Assembly (NCBI GenBank): GCA_002371265.1
Contig: DFGT01000037.1
Location: forward strand, 62,001 to 126,000
Length of the DNA: 64,000 nucleotides
Source of the DNA: Bacteroidales bacterium UBA3743
GTDB taxonomy: Bacteria > Bacteroidota > Bacteroidia > Bacteroidales > Paludibacteraceae
Reading direction: 5' to 3'
Positions 51,433-59,212 of this stretch are shown one piece after another. The notes beneath the pieces were generated by a model that was not told where the DNA came from, made no database searches, and worked only from the letters and a program-made list of their open reading frames with translations. Position 1 is the stretch's first letter, and every line of letters begins with the position of its first letter. The position numbers were made by a program, and so were the translations under genes.

Positions 51433-53106
51433 TTATTTTGTTGTCACCGCACGTACATTTCTTCCAAGCTTTCTATACGTACCTTCCATCATAACATCTC
51501 CTTTTGTATAGTAGAATACGTTAGCTATGGATATCTTTTGCGTACTTGTGTTAGATGACCAGATGGCATCAGATTGCTTGCTTGTCACATGCACTGTATC
51601 ATCATAATAGCTACTTGCCGGCAAGAAGATCATGTTCTTGTTGGTTTTTGAAGTACCGACTATTCCCGCTATTCCTGTATTTTGAAAATCTTCTGTCCAC
51701 TTCCAGTCGCAAGCATCCATCAATTCCTTTTGCTCCGCAACTGTCGGCATTCTCCATGAATCTCCCCAATTAGCTGTTGCGGCATCATCTTCTGGAGACA
51801 ATGTCTCTCCCGATTTTGTATACTTGTTCAAAGATGATTCCGTGCCTTCACACCATTTATACGTACTCCAAGTGTAGCTTGTCTTTGGTTCCGTCTCTCC
51901 CCATGCGAAATAGTCGCCATATTCGGTCGGTTTTGTCGCACCAACATTATATGTCGCCCATTTTAATCCACTTCCCAATCCAAGATCCACATAATAATAT
52001 CCGCCTTTTTCCCCACTTATAGTTAACCCTTGATGAGATTCTTCTATTTTGTATTGAGCGTAGACATTCAAATCTTTCTTTACACAAGTAAACGAAGAAT
52101 CACTCCAACCTACAAAATTATAACCCGTAAGCTTTTCAGGTTTAGGAGCTATCACTTCTTCATCCTTTTGTATTGTCTGGCTTGATATTAAAGAACTATC
52201 CGCATTATAGAAATTCACTGTATACAATTCGATTTTCACATCGCTTACCGCACGTACATTTCTTCCAAGATTCCTAGCAGAAAATGCTATTTTAATTTCT
52301 TCTTTCGGATAGTAGAGTACGTTTGCTACAACTGTCGTTTGAGAACCTACGTTTGATGACCAATTTGCATCGGAAGGTTTGCTTATCACATGCACTGTGT
52401 CGTCATAGTAGCTACTTGCCGGCAAGAAAATCTTGTTCTTGTTGGTTTTTGAAGTACCGACTATTCCCGCTATTCCTGTATTTTGAAAATCTTCTGTCCA
52501 CTTCCAGTCGCAAGCATCCATCAATTCCTTTTGCTCCGCAGCTGTCGGCATTCTCCATGAGTCTCCCCAATTGACTGTTGCAGCATCATCCTCCGGAGAC
52601 AATGTCTCTCCCGATTTTGTATACTTGTTCAAAGATGATTCCGTGCCTTCACACCATTTATACGTACTCCAAGTGTAGCTTGTCTTTGGCTCCGTCTCTC
52701 CCCATGCGAAATAGTCGCCATATTCGGTCGGTTTTGTCGCACCAACATTATATGTCGCCCATTTCAATCCACTTCCCAATCCAAGATCCACATATGTGTA
52801 TTCAGCTATCATACCACTGACACTGGTTCCTTGGGCAGCTGTTCCTGTCGTATCTATCGTTGCGATGTTTTTATCAAATCTGACTTCTACCACATCTTCG
52901 ACGTCATACTTATATACTTTTTCGTCTGACGTCTTAGTAACCATATATCTTTTGGAACCGACAGTGTCTTTTTCATAATCAACACGCGCCACTTCTTTTA
53001 CATCAAACCTCACGACATCAGATGCGGTCTTCACTGTCATATACGTCACTCCACTCGCTGCAATCGCAAGCATAAACGCCGCAGCAGATAATAAATGTTT
53101 TTTCAT
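51433..53106 (-). CDS. Exported protein with two FISUMP-like domains and an InlB-type repeat
   Basis: A 557-residue exported protein (signal MKKHLLSAAAFMLAIAASGV). Residues about 90-285 and 370-557 are two FISUMP-like domains that are nearly identical, for example LGSGLKWATYNVGATKPTEY and WRMPTAAEQKELMDACDWKW in the first. Between them lies an InlB/Listeria-Bacteroides-type repeat (VNFYNADSSLISSQTIQKDE, then GYNFVGWSD). At DNA level 51505-52008 and 52302-52795 are an internal duplication. It follows the sorting-domain gene by 13 bases, and is probably exposed on the cell surface. Confidence 0.85.
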   Translation of the reverse strand: MKKHLLSAAAFMLAIAASGVTYMTVKTASDVVRFDVKEVARVDYEKDTVGSKRYMVTKTSDEKVYKYDVEDVVEVRFDKNIATIDTTGTAAQGTSVSGMIAEYTYVDLGLGSGLKWATYNVGATKPTEYGDYFAWGETEPKTSYTWSTYKWCEGTESSLNKYTKSGETLSPEDDAATVNWGDSWRMPTAAEQKELMDACDWKWTEDFQNTGIAGIVGTSKTNKNKIFLPASSYYDDTVHVISKPSDANWSSNVGSQTTVVANVLYYPKEEIKIAFSARNLGRNVRAVSDVKIELYTVNFYNADSSLISSQTIQKDEEVIAPKPEKLTGYNFVGWSDSSFTCVKKDLNVYAQYKIEESHQGLTISGEKGGYYYVDLGLGSGLKWATYNVGATKPTEYGDYFAWGETEPKTSYTWSTYKWCEGTESSLNKYTKSGETLSPEDDAATANWGDSWRMPTVAEQKELMDACDWKWTEDFQNTGIAGIVGTSKTNKNMIFLPASSYYDDTVHVTSKQSDAIWSSNTSTQKISIANVFYYTKGDVMMEGTYRKLGRNVRAVTTK

Positions 53107-53119
53107 AAATCACTCTAAT

Positions 53120-53588
53120 TTACTTGCGAATAACTTTGATCGCCCTTGTTCCTACAGTAAGGACATAAACTCCCTTCTGCTCTGGAAGCTTTACAATAGC
53201 TGTTCCTTCATCATCTGTCGACGCTACAGAAATGACTACTCCATTTACATTGATTAATGATACTTTCTCTGATGCTTTGGCATTCTGCACCTTCAATGTT
53301 GCCTCATCAATACTTACGACATAGAACATGTCCGCAATTTGGTCTCTTACTGCTGATTCACTCTTTTCAGTGAAATGGTAGTTTTTGATGTTACTGATGG
53401 CATAACTTGTTGTGGCACTACCATTCACAACTAGATTTTCATCCTCATACGTTACAACTGGATTTCCATCAAGCAAAAAACTGAACTTTGATCCATCCAA
53501 CTGCTCTATTGTCATGTACTGCTTTTCTGCACCCATACAGAACAAACAAGTAGACAATCCGATAACTGCTAAAATTCTTTTTTTTCAT
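53120..53588 (-). pseudogene. Short T9SS-sorting-domain protein, frameshifted in a poly-A tract after the start
   Basis: The frame from 53557 encodes STCLFCMGAEKQYMTIEQLD onward and ends with a sorting-domain-like KGVYVLTVGTRAIKVIRK. It lacks a proper start and signal. Directly upstream an ATG at 53588 is followed by eight A residues (53578-53585 as T on the plus strand) and then AGAATTTTAGCAGTTATC. With seven A the product would begin MKKRILAVIGLSTCLFCMGA, a perfect signal peptide. So the gene is out of frame by one A, due to phase variation, mutation or a sequencing error. Promoter TATCTTTG lies upstream at 53623. Confidence 0.78.
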
Positions 53589-53622
53589 ATTTTTGTTTTA
53601 TAAAACTCAACATGTTTATATT

Positions 53623-53630
53623 TGCAAAGA
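53623..53630 (-). promoter_or_regulatory. -7 box TATCTTTG for the sorting-domain / surface protein pair
   Basis: On the minus strand TATCTTTG lies 35 bp before the ATG at 53588. This supports the reconstructed start. Confidence 0.6.
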
Positions 53631-53674
53631 TAATTTTTTCTGTTTGGCTTTCCTATTAATTTCATCATTTTTTT

Positions 53675-53765
53675 TCATCACCTTATATCCTGCCGGCAAC
53701 ACCATATTTTTGTCCGTCATATCCAACCCTTCCATTCCGTCAAGATCGTAAACTTCCGCATTGAA
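53675..53765. repeat. 91-bp direct repeat, distal copy (traM 3' end)
   Basis: Identical to 55142-55232 except for one base. The second copy is the 3' end of the intact traM-like gene (encoding DMTDKNMVLPAGYKVM). The two copies have the same orientation and bracket ATPase 4. Confidence 0.92.
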
Positions 53766-53809
53766 AAGAACTATAGATCAAATATTTAATAACAAAATTA
53801 ATCTGCTTA

Positions 53810-54990
53810 TTATAAAGAAATAATGTTTTCAAAATTCTCCCAATCTTTCCAAGAAACATAGGTAATACCATCTATCGTATATGTTTCATCACCTAAATAG
53901 AAAAGGATACCCTTACAATTATCTCGCAATTTAATATACTCTCTCAAATTTGCGGAAAGCTTCTTTTCATTATCACTTGTACTTTTTATTTCTATTGCAA
54001 AAGAATGTCTCCAATCCGCAATAGCATCCACTTCAAATCCACGTAAATCACGGAAATAGGAAAGGTTTGCCTTTTTCGCATGATTCAACCTGTTTTTAAG
54101 CATCTGAGAAACAGCAAATGTTTCTACAATAGCACCTTTATATGGACTTAGTATCATATCTTCTGCAGACTCTATCCGAAGGAGATGACATAAAAGTCCA
54201 GAATCAACAAAATACATTTTAGGTGTCTTAACAAGAGATTTTCCCAAATCATTAAAATCAGGTTCCAAAAAATGAATGATATAGGACGATTTAAGAATAG
54301 AAAGCCATTGTTTAACCGTTGGAGAAGAAATCCTTAAACTTCTTGAGATACTATCCATTGATAACATCTGTCCACTGTACGTTGCACATATTTGGACAAA
54401 CTTCTTAAAAACAGAAAGATTTGAAGCATTTATATTATTCTTCACATCCAAATCGATGTAGGAATCAATATAGTTTTCAAACCAATCTTCCGGAAAATAA
54501 TGTCTATCACTATCATATAAAGGAGGATAACCACCCTTCTGTATTATCTGATAGACATTTCCGCCTTGTGATGAATTGCAAGACATCATCTCACTTATTG
54601 AAAAAGGCAGCAATTTTAAAAAACCTACTCTTCCTGCTAAAGAATCTGTCATATTCTCCTTCAACCTGAATTGACTAGATCCTGTTAGTATGAACTTGCC
54701 AGGCTTGAAATCACCTTTGTCTACATGAAATTTTACTGCATCAAAAATATCCGGCACCTTTTGAGCCTCATCTATAATTGCTCCATCTGGAAACGCCATC
54801 AGAAAATCCCTAGGATTAGACGATGCTATGTTTCGAACTGTTTTATCATCAAATGATATATATTTTTTTCAGGGAAAACCATTTTTGCCAATGTTGTTTT
54901 ACCACTTTGCCTTGGACCCGTGATTCCGACAACAGGAAACTGTCCCGCCAATCTCAACAATGTCTCTTTTGCAACCCTTTCTATTTTCAT
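53810..54990 (-). pseudogene. ATPase 4: AAA+ ATPase with DUF4143, split by a frameshift in a poly-A tract
   Basis: The first part starts MKIERVAKETLLRLAGQFPV (ATG 54990) with Walker A GITGPRQSGKTT and reads to a stop near 54826. The second part continues in the next frame with SFDDKTVRNIASSNPRDFLM, Walker B AIIDEAQK, FILTGSSQFRL, DSLAGRVGFLKLLPFS and the nuclease-like FEVDAIADWRHSFAIEIKST. The shift lies in GAAAAAAAT near 54870; eight A rather than seven would join the frames to give PEKKYISFDD. The heptamer A-AAA-AAT would also allow a -1 ribosomal shift or polymerase slippage. So it may be a pseudogene, a phase-variable gene, or functional by frameshifting. Confidence 0.82.
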
Positions 54991-54992
54991 GC

Positions 54993-55052
54993 TGTAAAAT
55001 CTAAAGTTTTGTTTTGTAAAATCCAAAGTCAAAGGCATGTAAAATCTAAAGT
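54993..55052. repeat. Array D: 22/23-bp repeats before ATPase 4
   Basis: TGTAAAATCTAAAGT starts at 54993, TGTAAAATCCAAAGT at 55015 and TGTAAAATCTAAAGT at 55038, so the spacing is 22 and 23 bp. A weak fourth TGTAAATTA is at 55069. On the minus strand the unit reads ACTTTAGATTTTACA, and the first copy ends two bases before the ATPase 4 start. Confidence 0.85.
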
Positions 55053-55127
55053 TTTAGCAAGTTTTGTGTGTAAATTATAGTATAACACAAACAATATATG
55101 CGAAGATTTTCAGCTTCCCGCGACCTT

Positions 55128-55871
55128 TTATTTCTTCCTTATCATCACCTTATATCCTGCCGGCAACACCATATTTTTGTCCGTCATATCCAACCCTTTC
55201 ATTCCGTCAAGATCGTAAACTTCCGCATTGAACGGATAATCCTTTTTCTTATATGTGACTGTTTCTGTCGTGAGATATACTCTGTCCGCCGACAAACGCG
55301 CCGTCGCAAACACAACTGTGTTCTTAGGTATGCTGACTCCCTCTACCGTGACTTCATCCATCAGCCTCAACTTTATCTGGCTCTCCTCGTTGATATTCTT
55401 CAGCCTTTCATGTATGACGGCATTTATCAAATTGTCTGGTTTTTTTTCCTTGCTCTCACCCATCCGATGAAAACCCGCACTTTTTTCAATATTTGAAGTA
55501 GACGACGGGATTGCCGATTCATTATCTTTTGACTCCGACTCCTCCTGCCTTTTTCCACCCCTTTTAGAATTAGCTTTTAATGAAGCTTTGGAATCAGACA
55601 AATCGACCTCAGCATCGTCTTCAGCAATTGTGGATATGAATTCTTCCTCCTGCAATTCCGTCGACTGATCAGCCAATTCATTTTCTTCTACATTTTTCTG
55701 CACATCCTCCATAGCAAGCTTTTCAGCTGCCGGCTGTGCCACAATCTCTTCCTTATTGTCGACGTGATTGTTTTCAGGCTCCTCCCCACCGCCAAACAGC
55801 CAAAATACCACGCATCCGGCTACAAATATGAATAGGCTATATAAGTGAGTCGCAAGTGTTTTGTTGCTCAT
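55128..55871 (-). CDS. traM: Short TraM-like conjugative transfer protein
   Basis: A 247-residue protein. It has one membrane helix near the N-terminus (HLYSLFIFVAGCVVFWLFGG), a long acidic disordered middle and a C-terminal domain that matches the TraM of Bacteroidetes conjugative elements: IKLRLMDEVTVEGVSIPKNT, ARLSADRVYLTTETV and VYDLDGMKGLDM. Normal TraM has about 400 residues, so the middle is shortened. It should be a part of the mating-pair channel. It lies 18 bases after the small membrane protein gene. Confidence 0.72.
   Translation of the reverse strand: MSNKTLATHLYSLFIFVAGCVVFWLFGGGEEPENNHVDNKEEIVAQPAAEKLAMEDVQKNVEENELADQSTELQEEEFISTIAEDDAEVDLSDSKASLKANSKRGGKRQEESESKDNESAIPSSTSNIEKSAGFHRMGESKEKKPDNLINAVIHERLKNINEESQIKLRLMDEVTVEGVSIPKNTVVFATARLSADRVYLTTETVTYKKKDYPFNAEVYDLDGMKGLDMTDKNMVLPAGYKVMIRKK
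55142..55232. repeat. 91-bp direct repeat, copy inside traM
   Basis: The original copy within the traM-like gene, covering codons for the last part of the C-terminal domain. See the partner at 53675-53765. Confidence 0.92.
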
Positions 55872-55889
55872 AAATGTTTAAGTTTTATC

Positions 55890-56231
55890 TCAGCCAAACA
55901 ACTTCTTTACTATATCCGATGTCTCCTGCTGAAGTTCTGTCAGCTCCACCTGATCCTCATTTTCACATTCAACAATATCATCCTTCAGCACCGTCTCCTC
56001 CTTCACTGTTATCGCCTCTACGGATCTCATCGTAGCCCGACGGATCACAGTCTCATAAGCGACATCATCCCTGTATGGCGTGTTTAGTTGTTTTATTATT
56101 GCTTTTCTCTCCTCTGCCACAGAATCATCCTTATCCCCATTTTTTTTGTTGAGATACAGCAGGACGACATCAATAAATATGCATACAGCGAGCCAAACGG
56201 GAATAAATTCAAGCCAACTAATATTGCTCAT
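55890..56231 (-). CDS. Small membrane protein beside traM
   Basis: A 113-residue protein that starts MSNISWLEFIPVWLAVCIFI and has one membrane segment followed by an acidic soluble tail (LTELQQETSDIVKKLFG). The start at 56231 is preferred because the 19-codon extension upstream is Lys/Ile-rich and unlike a signal. Probably co-transcribed with the traM-like gene. It could be a transfer-channel accessory protein; no family recognised. Confidence 0.65.
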   Translation of the reverse strand: MSNISWLEFIPVWLAVCIFIDVVLLYLNKKNGDKDDSVAEERKAIIKQLNTPYRDDVAYETVIRRATMRSVEAITVKEETVLKDDIVECENEDQVELTELQQETSDIVKKLFG

Positions 56232-56359
56232 TATCTTCTTAATTTTCTGCAAAAGTATAATTTTCTTCCGTACAATCTGTGATTGCAATTACTTTTGTTT
56301 GAGGGGATTTACAAAAAGATGCAGGGTTAACAAGTAAATAATTAAGGCTCCACCTTAGT

Positions 56360-56530
56360 TTATGACTGTTTTTTACGAGGATTGTTAAGGACGGAACGCC
56401 CTAACTCCCCCTCTCTCCGCGAGTCCGCAAGGACGAACGCATATAGAATACACACAGAGACTTCGTCACAAGTTACTATCGCTTCGCTCGATAGCGTCTT
56501 TCAGACGAATAAAGATGGATATATCAGTCG
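56360..56530 (+). repeat. Diverged copy of the dispersed intergenic repeat
   Basis: GAGGATTGTTAAGGACGGAA then CGCCCTAACTCCCC at 56378, CCGCGAGTCCGCAAGGACGA, and CTATCGCTTCGCTCGATAG with CGTCTTTCAGACGAAT at 56476-56510 correspond to modules of 16912-17371. It lies between the divergent traM-side genes and the coupling-protein gene; positions 56232-56359 show nothing else. Confidence 0.7.
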
Positions 56531-56610
56531 TATAAATATGACAAAGCCATAATTAAACTATTTCTTAATTTATTTCATCGCTATCTTCTTGTTTACGTGT
56601 GCTTTTGCAC

Positions 56611-56641
56611 TTGCTAAATTTGATTAAAAAGATTACTTTTG
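56611..56641 (+). promoter_or_regulatory. Promoter of the coupling-protein gene
   Basis: TTG at 56611-56613 and TACTTTTG at 56634-56641 are 20 bp apart, a standard Bacteroidetes -33/-7 pair, 39 bp before the ATG at 56681. Confidence 0.6.
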
Positions 56642-56680
56642 CAACCAAATATTTTACTGACCGTAGATAATTTATAAAAT

Positions 56681-58627
56681 ATGTATATACTACTGATACT
56701 AGGAGGTGTTGTTGCCTTAATTATCGGAGTGTTGTTGTTGAAGGCGACTCATAAATGCGATCAGCCGGACGACGACCCGTTCAACCTGAAGGAACAATCT
56801 GATTTTCCACAGAATGAGAAGTTTTACACGGATGAATATACCATCAATTTCCCGACTAAATATTTCCGTCAAGGCAAAGAGCATCAAGGATGGATCAACC
56901 TGGAAGCACCGTTCCGCGCGACTATGGTGGTCGGATCTCCCGGTTCGGGAAAATCATACACAATCATCAGCAACTATATCCGCCAGGCATTGGCAAAAGG
57001 ATACGCAATGTACCTCTACGATTACAAAATCCCTGATTTATCGGAAATCGCCTACTCCAATTTTATGTGGAATAAACATCGTTGGAAAGAGATCTACAAT
57101 GGAGTGGAGCCGAAATACGGCATGATTGATTTTAATGAGCCCCGCGTCTCCCTCCGCTGCAATCCTCTCAAAGCAAGCCTTTTGGAGACGAAAACCCACG
57201 CCGACGAAATAGCGCAGGTGGTGTGCTACAACCTTGCTCGCACGTGGGCAGACAAACAAGGAGATTTCTTTGTGGAGTCGGCAATCAATTATCTTGGTGC
57301 ATGTATATGGTTTTTACGCATTTATGAGGATGGCAAATATTGCACATTCCCCCACGTCATCGATTTTATATCACAACCCATAGACAAAGTCATCCCGATA
57401 TTGGCAAGCTACACCGACCTATATGTAGCCGTCGCCCCATATCTCAACGCATGGTCGGCAGGAGCTGTCGAACAAATTCAAGGACAAATCGCGTCGATAC
57501 AAATTCCATTGGCACGACTCTCCTCCATCTATCTCTATTGGGCGATGAGCGGCGACGACATCGACCTGGATATCAATAATCCACTCGAACCCAAACTGCT
57601 TTGTTTCGGCAACGACCCGCAAAACTCCAACACGTATGGCACCGCTTTGGGCGTATACACTGCACGTATTTTGAAACTGGCAAACAACAAAGGCAAACAC
57701 AAAAGCGCCATTGTCATCGACGAGCTTCCAACTATGTTCGTGCATGGACTCGACAATCTTATCGCCACAGCACGATCCAACGAAGTGGCAATCCTCCTCG
57801 GTTTTCAGGATTTCTCCCAACTCAAAGCTGATTACAAAGAGTCGAACGCCAATAAGATAATTCAGACGGTGGGAAACTTCTTCGTCGGACAATGTTTTGA
57901 TGAGACTGCGGAAAAAATATCTAAACGTATAGGAAAAAACAGACAGCAGAAAGAGTCGGCATCCACATCCGGAAAAAACGCATCGTCTTACCAGATGGAC
58001 TATATGATACCGCCAGAACGATTCTCACAGGCAAAACAAGGATGGTTCGCGGGACTGGTTTGCGACAACAACGGATCCGACAACAACGACCGTGTGTTTG
58101 CGGCACATATTGATATAGATGTCGAGGCATGTGAAGATGAGGCTGCCCACTATCTCGAACTGCCTGAATTCTACGACTTTGATGATGATGTCGTCGACGC
58201 AAATCTTCGCGTCTACGCAAAAGAAATCGGATTCGACCATACCAAATATAAAGAGACAAGAAATCTTGTCGACGCAATGATTCGCCACTGGTTCGACCGC
58301 AACGACGTAGCATCCTTTGGTTTCGATCACACCAAATATAAATCCATCACGACACTGATCAACAAAGTGAAGAAACCATCGAAAGATATGAAAAAAATCT
58401 TTCCTAAAATTCTGGAGAAAGACAATATGCTCGACCGTATAATAGAGATCCGAGACGCGAGAATGCGTGAGTATCTGCAAAACAACCGAGAGAATATCAG
58501 ACAGGAGGTGGAGAATATCTGTACCGCCGAACTCAACCGTATGCGCAGACTAGCCCAGCAAGGTGTGCAACCATACAGAAGATTGTGGGATATCAGGACA
58601 CAGGTGACCGGAAAAAACACCATTTGA
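56681..58627 (+). CDS. TraG/VirD4-type conjugative coupling protein
   Basis: A 648-residue protein. The N-terminal helix (MYILLILGGVVALIIGVLLL) is the membrane anchor, Walker A is VVGSPGSGKSYTI near residue 91 and Walker B SAIVIDELPTMF near 347, with LLGFQDFSQLKADY after it as in TraG/VirD4. It links relaxase-bound DNA to the type IV secretion channel. Conjugative elements of this phylum usually call it TraG or MobC. No relaxase or VirB4 (TraG-ATPase) gene is found nearby, so this is part of a degraded or unusual element. Confidence 0.9.
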   Translation: MYILLILGGVVALIIGVLLLKATHKCDQPDDDPFNLKEQSDFPQNEKFYTDEYTINFPTKYFRQGKEHQGWINLEAPFRATMVVGSPGSGKSYTIISNYIRQALAKGYAMYLYDYKIPDLSEIAYSNFMWNKHRWKEIYNGVEPKYGMIDFNEPRVSLRCNPLKASLLETKTHADEIAQVVCYNLARTWADKQGDFFVESAINYLGACIWFLRIYEDGKYCTFPHVIDFISQPIDKVIPILASYTDLYVAVAPYLNAWSAGAVEQIQGQIASIQIPLARLSSIYLYWAMSGDDIDLDINNPLEPKLLCFGNDPQNSNTYGTALGVYTARILKLANNKGKHKSAIVIDELPTMFVHGLDNLIATARSNEVAILLGFQDFSQLKADYKESNANKIIQTVGNFFVGQCFDETAEKISKRIGKNRQQKESASTSGKNASSYQMDYMIPPERFSQAKQGWFAGLVCDNNGSDNNDRVFAAHIDIDVEACEDEAAHYLELPEFYDFDDDVVDANLRVYAKEIGFDHTKYKETRNLVDAMIRHWFDRNDVASFGFDHTKYKSITTLINKVKKPSKDMKKIFPKILEKDNMLDRIIEIRDARMREYLQNNRENIRQEVENICTAELNRMRRLAQQGVQPYRRLWDIRTQVTGKNTI

Positions 58628-58638
58628 GGGATGTACGT

Positions 58639-58718
58639 ATAGAGACGCCGTAATACGACGTCTCTACAAATATGACGGTATGATATTACACAGAGACGCC
58701 ACAATGTGACGTCCCTAC
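58639..58718. repeat. Two palindromic REP-like elements
   Basis: TAGAGACGCCGTAATACGAC with GTCTCTAC at 58639-58667 and CAGAGACGCCACAATGTGAC with GTCCCTAC at 58690-58718 are short palindromes of one type. Related elements are at 58966, 61409, 48636 and 40657. They are noncoding. Confidence 0.75.
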
Positions 58719-58755
58719 GTATTTTCACATTTTTTAAAAAAATTTCACAAAATAT

Positions 58756-58786
58756 TTTGCAGTTTATGATATTAGTTATATATTTG
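58756..58786 (+). promoter_or_regulatory. Strong promoter of the predicted small RNA
   Basis: TTTG at 58756-58759 and TATATTTG at 58779-58786 with a 19-bp spacer match the Bacteroidetes consensus perfectly. Transcription should start near 58793. Confidence 0.7.
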
Positions 58787-58792
58787 CACATG

Positions 58793-58950
58793 TAAAGACA
58801 TGACGAAAGGATTTACACTACGCAAGGTAGAAGGTAATGAGATTCGTAAATGGAAATAATTAGATTTTTTTGTACTGTTACTAATCCTATTTTCCCTTTA
58901 TCTTTAAAGGAAAAAGAAGTAATGAGTGGTATTGGTTACCGCTCATTATT
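58793..58950 (+). ncRNA. Predicted small RNA or mini-mRNA between coupling protein and DUF3945 genes
   Basis: A promoter at 58756-58786 is followed, after about 160 nt, by a strong terminator: AATGAGTGGTA at 58919-58929 pairs with TTACCGCTCATT around a four-base loop, then T8. Before it TTTCCCTTTA and TTAAAGGAAA form another stem. The first part contains a 19-codon frame from an ATG at 58800 (MTKGFTLRKVEGNEIRKWK). It is thus either a small RNA or a peptide-coding transcript. Confidence 0.55.
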
Positions 58951-58965
58951 TTTTTTAAATAATTC

Positions 58966-58993
58966 GTAGAGACGTTGTGCACAACGTCTCCAC
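58966..58993. repeat. REP-like palindrome
   Basis: GTAGAGACGTTGTGCACAAC then GTCTCCAC is a palindrome around GTGCAC and belongs to the family at 58639. Confidence 0.7.
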
Positions 58994-59058
58994 AATAACA
59001 ATGACGCGTCTCCGCACAAAAATTCCGCCTATCTTGCCCTAGAAATCATTTTTATTTA

Positions 59059-59066
59059 TAATTTTG
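59059..59066 (+). promoter_or_regulatory. -7 box TAATTTTG upstream of the DUF3945-like gene
   Basis: TAATTTTG fits TAnnTTTG and would give a leader of about 140 nt before the ATG at 59213. Confidence 0.45.
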
Positions 59067-59212
59067 TATTGAATAAAGCAACGAAATCTACTGATAAATG
59101 CGAAAATCAGCCATTTATGGTTTTTTTCTTTGTTTTGTTTAGTTGGGATAACAAAGTATAATTGTGAAGTCTGAAAATCACAAACTATAAACATATATTG
59201 ATTTAGTCCGAA

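Larger units (their letters stand above)
53766..55141 (-). mobile_element. Putative inserted ATPase cassette between 91-bp direct repeats
   Basis: This 1.38-kb segment holds ATPase 4 and array D and is bracketed by two copies of the traM 3' end. The arrangement is what an element leaves when it inserts into the end of a gene and restores the end, or when homologous duplication brings in a cassette. No transposase or integrase is inside. Boundaries are taken from the ends of the repeat identity. Confidence 0.6.
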
